Origin: Bacillota bacterium
Lineage (GTDB): Bacteria > Bacillota > Clostridia > Oscillospirales > Ruminococcaceae
Assembly (NCBI GenBank): GCA_023440965.1
Contig: JAEZRC010000002.1
Coordinates: 62,001 to 126,000 of the forward strand
Length of the DNA: 64,000 nt
Reading direction: 5' to 3'
In this document: one piece after another, positions 1 to 7,476 of the stretch
How the letters are laid out: each line of letters opens with the position of its first letter
Position numbering within the stretch: the stretch's first letter is position 1
Made by a program: the position numbers and the translations under genes
Notes under the pieces: model-generated
Told to the model about the DNA's origin: nothing
Seen by the model: the letters and a program-made list of their open reading frames with translations, nothing else
Database searches by the model: none

Positions 1-183
1 AAAATCGCCAGAACGTCTTTCGCTATCCAGAACGCTATGGTACATTATTATAGGGACCTTCATACCTTTTTCTGCATCGATATTTACCGCAGAAACTGAA
101 ATTATCTGAATAAGCACAATTATTGCTAAGATAATCGCAATAATACACAAAAAGATTGATTTGATTCTTGAATTAGATAACAT
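1..183 (-). CDS. polysaccharide deacetylase family protein, N-terminal part
   Basis: Only the first 61 codons lie in the window; the gene continues off the left edge. The start is the ATG at 181-183, preceded by an AAAGGGG ribosome binding site. The product begins with a basic stretch and one hydrophobic segment (about residues 10-35, rich in Ile and Leu), which looks like a signal anchor. It then reads VPIIMYHSVLDSE, the P-I-x-MYHS motif that opens NodB-type polysaccharide deacetylases such as PdaB or spore-cortex deacetylases. A membrane-anchored deacetylase acting on peptidoglycan or another cell-wall glycan is inferred. The catalytic Asp-His-His residues would lie outside the window, so activity cannot be judged. 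Confidence 0.72.
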   Translation of the reverse strand, partial: MLSNSRIKSIFLCIIAIILAIIVLIQIISVSAVNIDAEKGMKVPIIMYHSVLDSERRSGDF

Positions 184-236
184 AAAACAACCCCTTTCTA
201 AGCATTTATATGCAAAGAGAAGGGGGAATTATTATT

Positions 237-908
237 TTAAATTAAAAATAGAGAATATTCTCTATTTATGACTGATGAAATGAAATCATTTATATTTTTT
301 AATCGGTGTTGAAATTCCATACCACAAAAGAAAGAATGATTTACATTATGTGAGTCAGAGCCAGCAGTCTGGGGTAGATTGTATTTTTGAGCATAGGCTT
401 TGGCTTTATCATCAAAGTCAGTTCCCAAATGAGATCCATTTATTACCTCGACAGCGTCAATAAGCTCCGGGAAGAGTCGTATTTCCCTAATATATGAAGC
501 TTCCCTGAAAGGATGTGCGTGAACAACTATCCCATTATTTTTATGAATAAGATTGAAAAAGTCAGAGAGGGATAAATTCATAATTTCAGGATAATTAAGG
601 AAGAATTCCTTATCAACACCATAAATTAAAAATTCTGTTCCATAATAATTATATTCAAGCCCGAAAAAAACATCCATATTGTATTCCTTAGCCTTTATTT
701 TTGCTTTTTCATACGGCAAGAAAAACAGGTCAATTTTACTTCTCCATGGCATATTACGAGGTACACAGGTGTTGCCATTAAAAAAATGATTTGTGAGTAT
801 TATTCCCGTATAACCAAGGCTGTTATACTTTTCAAGCATTTTGTAAATATCATTTGTGGCACAGGCGCTTGCCTCACTTGAATGCATATGAGTCTCGTAT
901 CTGAACAA
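237..908 (-). CDS. PHP-domain phosphoesterase
   Basis: 223 aa. The PHP metal-binding motifs appear in order: HMH near residue 7, TNHF near 40, GLEYN near 83, HAHPF near 132 and GSDSHN near 183. These are the residues that bind the metal cluster in PHP hydrolases such as histidinol phosphatase, YciV/RnaseAM-type nucleases and the PHP domain of polymerase C. The protein is a stand-alone PHP domain with no fused polymerase or exonuclease, so the substrate is unknown. The start is a TTG at 906-908; AAGGAGTG lies 7 bases upstream of it and no in-frame ATG fits better. It shares the strand with the deacetylase fragment but is separated by about 50 bases. Confidence 0.75.
   Translation of the reverse strand: MFRYETHMHSSEASACATNDIYKMLEKYNSLGYTGIILTNHFFNGNTCVPRNMPWRSKIDLFFLPYEKAKIKAKEYNMDVFFGLEYNYYGTEFLIYGVDKEFFLNYPEIMNLSLSDFFNLIHKNNGIVVHAHPFREASYIREIRLFPELIDAVEVINGSHLGTDFDDKAKAYAQKYNLPQTAGSDSHNVNHSFFCGMEFQHRLKNINDFISSVINREYSLFLI
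246..267. repeat. perfect 22-bp palindrome at the 3' end of the PHP gene
   Basis: The two 11-base arms AAATAGAGAAT and ATTCTCTATTT are exact inverted copies with no spacer, lying in the last codons of the PHP gene. In the gene's sense it is followed by TTTTTAATTT, so it may act as a terminator that overlaps coding sequence. A protein-binding site is the alternative. Confidence 0.5.
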
Positions 909-1008
909 TTAAAATCACTCCTTCTTCAAATTGTATTATAAACTATATATCAATTTAAAACAATATGTGATTAACATAAATATTTTTGTATTATTCGAAC
1001 AATATATA

Positions 1009-1037
1009 TTGTATTTTAAACTGACTAATGCTATAAT
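1009..1037 (+). promoter_or_regulatory. sigma-A promoter of the first chemoreceptor gene
   Basis: TTGTAT at 1009-1014, 17-base spacer, TATAAT at 1032-1037. This sits 37 bases before the ATG at 1074, with the ribosome site GGGAGG at 1062-1067. No flagellar sigma-D motif was noticed. Confidence 0.6.
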
Positions 1038-1073
1038 GTATACATATTTAAGCGAATTAATGGGAGGTTTAAT

Positions 1074-2696
1074 ATGAAGTCTATTAAAACAAAATTTCTT
1101 GCTTTAAGCATGTTGTCAACATTGGCTGCTGCTATAGTTTCAATTACAATTGCATTTATAATCAAAGACAGGACTAATTTGTTGCTTGCCATTTTAATAT
1201 GTTTCGGCTGTACTTTAATAGTATTGGCTGTTAACTTTATGATTGTAAGGAGAACAATTAACAAAATAACACAACCTCTTGAAAGCGCAAGTGAAAGACT
1301 CAAATCATTGGCAGATGGTAATTTAACCGACCCTGTTAATATCCCAAAGACGCAGGACGAATTATATGAATTGACTAATGCATTGCAGGATACAGTTAAT
1401 TCTTTAAAATTATACATTACAAAAATCACAGATGCTCTTGTTAATATTTCAGAAGGCAACCTTACCGACAGGGTTCACGGTTCTTTTAATGGCGATTTTA
1501 TAAAAATCAAAAGTACATTCAATACAATTCTTTTATCATTGATTGATACTTTTTCAAATATCAGAAATGCAGCAGATCAGGTTAACAATGGTGCAAATCA
1601 GGTATCAAATGGTGCACAGGCATTGTCACAGGGTGCAACTGAACAGGCAAGCGCTATTCAGGAGCTTTCAGCAACAATTTCCGATGTTTCACAACAGATT
1701 AATAATAATGCTAAATCAGCAAAACAGGCTGAAAGTATAGTTGACAATACAATGGCTAATATTATTTCTTGTAATGATGATATGAATAAGATGCTTGGCG
1801 CTATGGAAGAAATTAATGTTTCTTCAAATGAAATTTCAAAGATTATCAAGGTTATTGATGATATAGCATTCCAGACAAATATTCTTGCTCTGAATGCTGC
1901 AGTTGAAGCTGCAAGAGCAGGTTCAGCAGGTAAAGGCTTCGCTGTTGTTGCTGATGAAGTAAGAAGTCTTGCCGCTAAGAGTGCGGAAGCTGCGAAACAG
2001 ACTACAGCACTTATCGAAGGCTCAGTTGAAACAGTTGACCGCGGCTCAAAAATCGCAAAGCAGACTGCAAAATCACTTGCTGAAATTGTTAATATGTCGA
2101 AAGATATTGATGATATTGTTAAAAATATCAGTAAAGCTTCTGAGAATCAGGCAGAATCAATTCATCAAATTAACACTGGAATTGACCAGATCTCAGCAGT
2201 TGTTCAGACAAATACTGCAACAGCAGAACAAAGTGCTGCCGCAAGTGAAGAACTTTCAGGTCAGTCATTGCTACTAACAAATATGATTGCAAAATTCAGA
2301 CTTGGTGATAAGGAAAAGCTCTTTAGTGGTGCAGACAGTGCAGTAATGACTGGTGGCTTCGGTGGATTGTCAAGAACCTCTTTAAACAGCTTTGATTTTG
2401 GCGGAAGTTCAGCAGCCCCTGCTGAGGAATTTGCTTTTGGCGGAAGTTCAGCACCAGCTAATGAGTTTTCATTCGGTGGCAATGCAACTCCAGCGCCTTC
2501 ACAAGCCGATGATTTTGCTTTTGGTAGTAATACAATACCAGCTCCTGAGCAAGCCGACGAGTTCGCTTTTGGTGGTGGCACAACATCCGCTCCAGTTGAT
2601 GAATTTGCATTCGGTGGTAATACACAATCAGGTTCCGACTTTCAGTTTGGTGGGGATTTAAAGATTGACCTCGATGATGATGATAATAAATATTAA
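1074..2696 (+). CDS. methyl-accepting chemotaxis protein with FG-repeat C-terminal tail
   Basis: 540 aa. Two membrane segments (about residues 8-28 and 34-56) are separated by only a few residues, so there is almost no extracellular sensor domain. A HAMP-like region follows (about 57-115). The signalling domain carries the conserved hairpin tip, visible as DDIAFQTNILALNAAVEAA and GFAVVADEVRSLAAKS. The last 100 residues are unusual: seven F-x-FGG/S motifs joined by Ser/Ala/Pro/acidic linkers, ending in an acidic stretch. No NWETF-like CheR-docking pentapeptide is visible. With no periplasmic sensor it probably detects a cytoplasmic or membrane signal. It is transcribed alone from the promoter at 1009-1037 and ended by the hairpin at 2712-2737. 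No che or flagellar genes lie in the window. Confidence 0.9.
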   Translation: MKSIKTKFLALSMLSTLAAAIVSITIAFIIKDRTNLLLAILICFGCTLIVLAVNFMIVRRTINKITQPLESASERLKSLADGNLTDPVNIPKTQDELYELTNALQDTVNSLKLYITKITDALVNISEGNLTDRVHGSFNGDFIKIKSTFNTILLSLIDTFSNIRNAADQVNNGANQVSNGAQALSQGATEQASAIQELSATISDVSQQINNNAKSAKQAESIVDNTMANIISCNDDMNKMLGAMEEINVSSNEISKIIKVIDDIAFQTNILALNAAVEAARAGSAGKGFAVVADEVRSLAAKSAEAAKQTTALIEGSVETVDRGSKIAKQTAKSLAEIVNMSKDIDDIVKNISKASENQAESIHQINTGIDQISAVVQTNTATAEQSAAASEELSGQSLLLTNMIAKFRLGDKEKLFSGADSAVMTGGFGGLSRTSLNSFDFGGSSAAPAEEFAFGGSSAPANEFSFGGNATPAPSQADDFAFGSNTIPAPEQADEFAFGGGTTSAPVDEFAFGGNTQSGSDFQFGGDLKIDLDDDDNKY

Positions 2697-2711
2697 TAGT
2701 TAAAATTAGTT

Positions 2712-2740
2712 ACAGCCACAAGTTTTCTTGTGGCTGTGTT
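2712..2740 (+). terminator. rho-independent terminator after the chemoreceptor gene
   Basis: An 11-bp perfect stem (ACAGCCACAAG with CTTGTGGCTGT) has a TTTT loop; the following tail GTTTATGTT is only moderately T-rich. It lies 16 bases past the chemoreceptor stop. Confidence 0.7.
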
Positions 2741-2769
2741 TATGTTATAATAAGCATGAGGTGATATCA

Positions 2770-3654
2770 GTGGATATGTCACAATGTACATTATGCCCAC
2801 GCCAATGTAAAGCCAATAGAATAATATCAAAAGGCTTTTGTGGTGGTGGCAATCAAATAAAAGTTGCAAGAGCTTCTTTTCATTATTGGGAGGAGCCTTG
2901 CATAAGCGGAGCAAATGGTTCAGGCACGGTATTTTTTTCAGGTTGCACCTTAAAATGCTGCTTTTGTCAGAATTATAAAATCAGTGCTGAAAACTTCGGC
3001 AAAAATATTTCTGTAGGACGACTTGCGCAGATTTTCCTTGAACTTCAGGAGCAGAAGGCTGAAAATATTAATTTAGTCAACCCGACTCATTATGTTCCAT
3101 TAATTATACAGGCACTTGATATGGTTAAAGGCAAGCTGAATATACCAATAGTGTATAATACGGGTGGATATGAGTGTGTTGATACACTGAAAATGCTTGA
3201 AGGCTATGTTGATATTTATCTACCAGATTTAAAGTATAAGGACAGTGTTATATCACAGAAATATTCAAAGGCAAAGGATTATTTTGATGTTGCTATAAAA
3301 GCAACAAAGTATATGTACGAGCAGGTGGGTGGGCTTGAATATAACGGTGATATGCTGAAAAAGGGATTGATTATACGTCACCTTGTCCTTCCTAATAATC
3401 GTAATGATTCTGTTGCGGTGCTTGATTGGATTGCTGATAACTTTGATAAGGATAAGATTTTAATAAGCTTAATGAGTCAATTTACCCCTTTTTATAAATG
3501 TACAGAGCATCCAGAGATAAACAGACGTATTTCGACATTTGAATATAATAAGGTTCTTGAACACGCGCAGAAGCTTGGTTTGAAGGGCTTTATGCAGGAA
3601 AAATCCTCAGCAAAGGAAGAATACACTCCTGATTTTGATTTATCGGGAATATAA
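2770..3654 (+). CDS. PflX-like radical SAM protein (COG1313)
   Basis: 294 aa from the GTG at 2770. GAGGTG at 2758-2763 lies 6 bases upstream of it. An upstream TTG at 2728 falls inside the previous terminator and is rejected. The N-terminus has CTLCPRQC and GFCGGG cysteines, followed by the radical SAM cluster motif CTLKCCFCQNY (C-x3-C-x2-C), as in homologues of pyruvate formate-lyase activase (PflX family). The family cleaves S-adenosylmethionine to generate a 5'-deoxyadenosyl radical; its substrate is not established. No glycyl-radical enzyme gene is adjacent, so a partner cannot be assigned. The gene is followed by the two-way terminator at 3656-3684. Confidence 0.85.
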   Translation: MDMSQCTLCPRQCKANRIISKGFCGGGNQIKVARASFHYWEEPCISGANGSGTVFFSGCTLKCCFCQNYKISAENFGKNISVGRLAQIFLELQEQKAENINLVNPTHYVPLIIQALDMVKGKLNIPIVYNTGGYECVDTLKMLEGYVDIYLPDLKYKDSVISQKYSKAKDYFDVAIKATKYMYEQVGGLEYNGDMLKKGLIIRHLVLPNNRNDSVAVLDWIADNFDKDKILISLMSQFTPFYKCTEHPEINRRISTFEYNKVLEHAQKLGLKGFMQEKSSAKEEYTPDFDLSGI

Positions 3655-3655
3655 A

Positions 3656-3684
3656 AAACCTCAGTACATTTCGTACTGAGGTTT
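3656..3684. terminator. bidirectional terminator between the PflX-like gene and ispE
   Basis: A 12-bp perfect stem, AAACCTCAGTAC with GTACTGAGGTTT, has loop ATTTC. It is flanked by A-rich sequence on the left and AAATTTT on the right, so it can serve both converging genes. Confidence 0.8.
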
Positions 3685-3705
3685 AAATTTTAAATACTGA
3701 ATTTA

Positions 3706-4581
3706 TTATAGTATTTCAATGCCACTATTATGTGGTGTGCAAACCTGTGCAAAGCTGTATTTATCTTCAAAAGCTTCTGCACATTTTGAAGCATACTTTT
3801 TCTTTTCAAAGATTCCATAAACAGCCGAGCCACTTCCGCTCATTAATGCTCCCAATGCACCCATATCCATCATTTCTTCCTTGATTCTGAATATTTCATC
3901 ATTATCAACGGCATATTCAAGTGCATTGAAAAGTAATCCTGACATTTTTTCAAGATCCTGAATAGTGATAGAAGCAACTATTTCTTCAAGCTCTGATGAC
4001 CGTGCATATTCAAGAGAATCAAATTTTTTATAAGCTTCTGGTGTGCTTATGTTGAAGTCTGGTTTTACAATAAGTATATAGCATTCAGGAATATCAGGTA
4101 ACTGATTTATTATGTCACCGACTCCTTCTGCAAGAGCTGTTCCTCCGTTAATACAGAAAGGAACATCTGCACCAATTTTTTCTCCTATATCATAAAGCTC
4201 ATCATCGGATAGCTCAGTTTCCATTAATTTGTTAAGTGCAACAATCATTCCAGCAGCATCAGAGCTGCCCCCTGCGAGACCTGCCATGGATGGAATGTTC
4301 TTCTCAATGGTAATATCAATTCCAACAGGCTGAACCTGAATATGCTCAAAAAAAGCAATAGCGGCTTTGTATACGAGATTACTGCTGTCGCACGGAATTC
4401 CTGGTTCGTCACAAAAAATTCTGATTTGGTTTAACTCGTTCAACTCTATTTTTAGTACGTCAAAAATAGAAACCGTCTGCATGATTGTTTTTACAAAATG
4501 ATAGCCGTCATATCTTTTGCCCAGAATATCTAATGATAGATTTATTTTCGCTGGCGTTCGGACGGATACTGAGTCTTGCAT
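3706..4581 (-). CDS. ispE: 4-diphosphocytidyl-2-C-methyl-D-erythritol kinase
   Basis: 291 aa, normal length for IspE. This cytoplasmic GHMP kinase phosphorylates the 2-hydroxyl of CDP-methylerythritol in the MEP pathway of isoprenoid synthesis. Visible motifs are PAKINLSLDILGKRYDGYH near the N-terminus, the ATP-binding glycine loop PSMAGLAGGSSDAAG near residue 95, and the C-terminal GHMP motif MSGSGSAVYGIF near 245. It is the last gene of a reverse-strand operon with the Lrp regulator and aminotransferase; AGGAGTG lies before the ATG and the gap to the aminotransferase is 28 bases. The position beside these genes appears to be operon convenience rather than a shared pathway. Confidence 0.95.
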   Translation of the reverse strand: MQDSVSVRTPAKINLSLDILGKRYDGYHFVKTIMQTVSIFDVLKIELNELNQIRIFCDEPGIPCDSSNLVYKAAIAFFEHIQVQPVGIDITIEKNIPSMAGLAGGSSDAAGMIVALNKLMETELSDDELYDIGEKIGADVPFCINGGTALAEGVGDIINQLPDIPECYILIVKPDFNISTPEAYKKFDSLEYARSSELEEIVASITIQDLEKMSGLLFNALEYAVDNDEIFRIKEEMMDMGALGALMSGSGSAVYGIFEKKKYASKCAEAFEDKYSFAQVCTPHNSGIEIL

Positions 4582-4609
4582 TTTAAATTATCACTCCTGA
4601 TTTAATTAA

Positions 4610-5785
4610 TTATTTATCTTTCAGACCTTTTAAAAAGTCTTCAATTCGACTGATTGCTTCTTTAAGATGGCTAAGTGAATAAGCATATGAAACTCTGATA
4701 AAGCCTTCTCCACTTTCACCGAAAGCATTACCAGGTACAACAGCAACCTTATGCGAAAATACAAGCTGCTCACAGAATTCTTCACTTGTTAGCCCTGTGC
4801 TTTTAATACAAGGGAATACATAGAATGCACCTTCAGGATTAAAGCATTCAAGACCAAGGCTATTAATTGCATCAACAAGGTAACGCCTTCTCATATTGTA
4901 TTCGGAAACCATTTTTTTAACATCATTATCGCAGTGTTCAAGTGCTTCAATCGCAGCATACTGGCTGATTGTCGGTGATGACATAATGCCATACTGATGA
5001 ATTTTCAGCATATGTTTCACAACTTCCTGCGGACCACAAAGGTAACCGAGCCGCCAACCTGTCATAGCAAAAGCCTTTGAAAAGCCGTTTATCATAATTG
5101 TACGTTCTTTCATTCTTTCAATGCTTGCGAAAGAAACGTGCCGTTCACCGTATGTTAGTGATGAATAAATCTCATCAGAAAGCACCATAATGTTTGTTCC
5201 GGCAAGAACTTCAGCAATTTCCTCAAGATGCTCTTTTCTCATAACAGCACCAGTTGGGTTGTTAGGGAATGGGAGAATGAGTAGCTTTGTCTTGTCAGTA
5301 ATTTTTTCTCTAAGTTCGCCAGCTGTAAGCCTGAAGTTGTTTTCAAGTTTTGTTTGAATGACAACAGGCACTCCGCCTGTAAGTCTGACAATAGGAGCAT
5401 AGCAGACAAAGCAAGGTTCAACAACGAGAACTTCATCGCCTGGTTCAACAATAGCTCTTATTGCAAGATCAATAGCCTCAGAACCACCTACTGTAACTAT
5501 TATTTCTTTATCAGGGTTATAGCCCACCCCTGTTTTTTCTTCTGTATACTTTGAGATTGCTTTTCGAAGTTCAATTAATCCTGAATTTGCTGTGTAGAAG
5601 GTTTTACCTTTCTCAAGTGCAGTAATTGCTGAACGTCTGATACTCCACGGTGTAGGAAAGTCAGGCTCGCCAACTCCGAGGGAAATTACCCCATCAAACT
5701 GTTGAGCAATATCGAAATACTTTCTTATACCAGATGGCTTTATATCGTGAGCAATCCTTGATACTACTTTATCATAATCTATCAC
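4610..5785 (-). CDS. PLP-dependent class I/II aminotransferase (aspartate/aromatic type)
   Basis: 391 aa, fold-type I aminotransferase length. Visible motifs: FPNNPTGAVM (substrate-side Asn), LSDEIYSSLTYG (Asp that contacts the pyridine nitrogen) and NGFSKAFAMTGWRLGY with the Schiff-base Lys, plus a C-terminal Arg region near GFIRVSYAYS that would bind the substrate carboxylate. The family includes AspC and the PatA-like aromatic/N-acetyl-diaminopimelate enzymes, so the exact amino acid is undetermined. Its first four bases overlap the Lrp gene's stop (ATGA, 5782-5785), which implies translational coupling. Regulation by the adjacent Lrp protein is plausible. Confidence 0.9.
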   Translation of the reverse strand: MIDYDKVVSRIAHDIKPSGIRKYFDIAQQFDGVISLGVGEPDFPTPWSIRRSAITALEKGKTFYTANSGLIELRKAISKYTEEKTGVGYNPDKEIIVTVGGSEAIDLAIRAIVEPGDEVLVVEPCFVCYAPIVRLTGGVPVVIQTKLENNFRLTAGELREKITDKTKLLILPFPNNPTGAVMRKEHLEEIAEVLAGTNIMVLSDEIYSSLTYGERHVSFASIERMKERTIMINGFSKAFAMTGWRLGYLCGPQEVVKHMLKIHQYGIMSSPTISQYAAIEALEHCDNDVKKMVSEYNMRRRYLVDAINSLGLECFNPEGAFYVFPCIKSTGLTSEEFCEQLVFSHKVAVVPGNAFGESGEGFIRVSYAYSLSHLKEAISRIEDFLKGLKDK

Positions 5786-6261
5786 GGGGAAACAAAGCCC
5801 CTTTCATCAAGCTTTTCATCATATAGTGTTATGCCCTTATCCTTGTATCTTTGCAATACAAAGTGAGTTGCAGTTGAAAGAACGCCGTCAATTGTAGCAA
5901 GTCTTTGTGAAACAAAAAAAGCGATTTCACGCAGTGAAGGTCCTCTTACTGTAACAGCAAGATCATATGCTCCTGACATAAGAGAAACATCCTCAACCTC
6001 ATCAAACTGCATAACAGTCTTTGCTAAATCATCATAGCCATATTCAGCCTTTGGTGATACTTTAAGTTCTATGAAGGCTGTAACAGTATCCTTGCAGGCA
6101 AGTTCTTCATTTATAATAGCACTATATCCTTTGATAAAGCCCTTATTTTCATAATCTTTTATCTGCGCCGCGACCGCTTCTTCAGTTGTGTCAAGCATTA
6201 CCGCAAGCTCATGATTGGAAAGTCTTGCGTTTTGTTTAAGAAGTTCCAGTAAAGAATCCAT
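5782..6261 (-). CDS. Lrp/AsnC family transcriptional regulator
   Basis: 159 aa. The N-terminal helix-turn-helix (about residues 5-50, reading LLKQNARLSNHELAVML) is followed by an RAM ligand-binding domain (about 65-145), the standard Lrp/AsnC layout. The start ATG at 6259-6261 has a GAGGGGG ribosome site. It is the first gene of the operon with the aminotransferase and ispE and overlaps the former by four bases. Members usually sense an amino acid and control its metabolism, so local control of the aminotransferase is a reasonable inference. A strong promoter sits upstream (6294-6322). Confidence 0.93.
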   Translation of the reverse strand: MDSLLELLKQNARLSNHELAVMLDTTEEAVAAQIKDYENKGFIKGYSAIINEELACKDTVTAFIELKVSPKAEYGYDDLAKTVMQFDEVEDVSLMSGAYDLAVTVRGPSLREIAFFVSQRLATIDGVLSTATHFVLQRYKDKGITLYDEKLDERGFVSP

Positions 6262-6293
6262 TTTATAGCCCCCTCGCGTATTTATACTTTTTA

Positions 6294-6322
6294 ATTATAC
6301 AGCGGTTTTATTTTTTTGTCCA
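6294..6322 (-). promoter_or_regulatory. promoter of the lrp-aminotransferase-ispE operon
   Basis: On the reverse strand: TGGACA (6322-6317), 17-base spacer, TATAAT (6299-6294). It faces away from the acetyltransferase promoter at 6333-6361. Confidence 0.75.
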
Positions 6323-6332
6323 GTATTATTTG

Positions 6333-6361
6333 TTGACATTAGAATATTATGGAATTATAAT
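6333..6361 (+). promoter_or_regulatory. consensus sigma-A promoter of the GNAT gene
   Basis: TTGACA at 6333-6338, 17-base spacer and TATAAT at 6356-6361, a full match to consensus. The initiation point would lie about 20 bases before the start codon. Confidence 0.8.
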
Positions 6362-6390
6362 ATTATTAGTTTTAAAAAAGGATGTTTGAT

Positions 6391-6852
6391 ATGTTCATAA
6401 TAAAAAGTATTAATTATTCAACAATTGACGACGCAATAAAACTTATTCTTGAAGTTTTTATGGAATTTGAAGCACCTGAATATTCTGACGAGGGCATTAA
6501 AACATTTACTGATTATGTAATGAGCGATGAAACAAGGCGGATATTATTAAATCGTTGTAATGTCTTTCTTGGGTGTTACCATAAGAAACAGCTTATCGGT
6601 GTTGTTGCTTTTAGGAATGATAGTCATGTAAGCCTGCTTTTTGTTGATAAAAACTATCACAGGAAAGGTATTGCAACCCGCCTTATGAAAAAGGCAGTTA
6701 AAATAACAAAGAAAAAAGGAGTGAGTGAAATTACACTTAATTCTTCACCCTATGCCGTTCCTTTTTATCACAGATTTGGTTTTGTTGATACCGATATGCA
6801 GCTTCTTACTGATGGGATAAAATACACTCCGATGAAATACATAATAAAATAA
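6391..6852 (+). CDS. GNAT family N-acetyltransferase
   Basis: 153 aa from the ATG at 6391, which is 8 bases after AAAAGGA. An in-frame ATG at 6382 overlaps that ribosome site and is less likely. The acetyl-CoA motif A is visible as VDKNYHRKGIATRLMKKAVK (about residues 90-109, the R/Q-x-x-G-x-G/A loop), and FYHRFGF near 133 matches the typical motif B end. This is a small cytoplasmic acyltransferase that uses acetyl-CoA; nothing identifies the acceptor. It stands alone behind a consensus promoter. Confidence 0.88.
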   Translation: MFIIKSINYSTIDDAIKLILEVFMEFEAPEYSDEGIKTFTDYVMSDETRRILLNRCNVFLGCYHKKQLIGVVAFRNDSHVSLLFVDKNYHRKGIATRLMKKAVKITKKKGVSEITLNSSPYAVPFYHRFGFVDTDMQLLTDGIKYTPMKYIIK

Positions 6853-6866
6853 TTTTAAATAACCTA

Positions 6867-6895
6867 TTGACAACTAATAATCGATAGGTTATTAT
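6867..6895 (+). promoter_or_regulatory. promoter of the bioY operon
   Basis: TTGACA at 6867-6872, 17-base spacer, TATTAT at 6890-6895. Transcription would begin near 6902, inside the BirA-type operator at 6898-6929. The promoter is also embedded in a looser inverted repeat (AATAACCTAT at 6858-6867 and ATAGGTTATT at 6884-6893). Confidence 0.8.
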
Positions 6896-6897
6896 TA

Positions 6898-6929
6898 TTG
6901 TAAACTAAATTCAAAATAGAAGTTTACAA
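6898..6929. promoter_or_regulatory. BirA-type biotin operator
   Basis: TTGTAAACT-N14-AGTTTACAA is a perfect inverted repeat with the arm sequence and spacing of Firmicute BirA (biotin repressor) operators. It covers the predicted transcription start of bioY. When biotin is plentiful, BirA bound to biotinyl-AMP would block the promoter. The birA gene itself is not in the window. Confidence 0.85.
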
Positions 6930-6941
6930 TTTGGAGGAGTT

Positions 6942-7472
6942 ATGAATAAAATCTCAACAAAAATGATATGCCTGAGTGGCTTATTTGCTGCCCTTACAGC
7001 AATATGCTCACAGATAGCTTTTGATATCGGACCAGTTCCGTTAAGTTTTGCAACATTCGCAATATTTGTAACAGGAGGAATGCTTGGAGCAAAATATGGT
7101 GCAATCAGTCAGCTTGTTTATGTTCTAATAGGAGCAGTTGGTGCACCCGTATTCGCACATTTTACAGGTGGGTTATCAATTGTTTCAGGACCCACTGGTG
7201 GATACATAGTTGGCTATGTAGTTGCAGCCTTCATTATAGGATTAATTGTACAGAAGGTTAAAACTAACATATACGTAATACTCCCAATAGCAATGCTTAT
7301 TGGTATTATTGCTTGTTATGCACTTGGAACAGTATGGTTTATGCACGTCACAAACCGAAAGTTATGGGATTCGCTCGGATTATGTGTTTTCCCATTCATT
7401 CCTGGTGATATAATTAAAATTGCTCTTGCTACAGTTCTTGTTGCAAGATTGAAGAAAGTCATTAAAATATAG
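6942..7472 (+). CDS. bioY: biotin ECF transporter S component BioY
   Basis: 176 aa, an integral membrane protein with about six hydrophobic segments. The N-terminal region (about residues 10-60, with AFDIGPVPLSFATFAIFVTG) and the middle motif GPTGGYIVGYVVAAFI near residue 85 are characteristic of BioY, the membrane subunit that binds biotin in energy-coupling-factor transporters. No EcfA ATPase or EcfT genes are next to it, so it probably uses the shared ECF module encoded elsewhere. GGAGGAG lies just before the ATG. The BirA-type operator at 6898-6929 supports a role in biotin uptake. Confidence 0.95.
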   Translation: MNKISTKMICLSGLFAALTAICSQIAFDIGPVPLSFATFAIFVTGGMLGAKYGAISQLVYVLIGAVGAPVFAHFTGGLSIVSGPTGGYIVGYVVAAFIIGLIVQKVKTNIYVILPIAMLIGIIACYALGTVWFMHVTNRKLWDSLGLCVFPFIPGDIIKIALATVLVARLKKVIKI

Positions 7473-7476
7473 TATT

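Noticed and set aside
1031..1459. 142-codon open frame on the reverse strand
   Set aside because: It lies opposite the chemoreceptor gene, has no recognisable protein features and no ribosome site. It is an antisense shadow of a long gene.
2728..2769. Extension of the PflX-like protein to a TTG start at 2728
   Set aside because: This segment is inside the chemoreceptor's terminator stem and lacks a ribosome site. The GTG at 2770 has GAGGTG 6 bases before it and starts just ahead of the CTLCPRQC motif.
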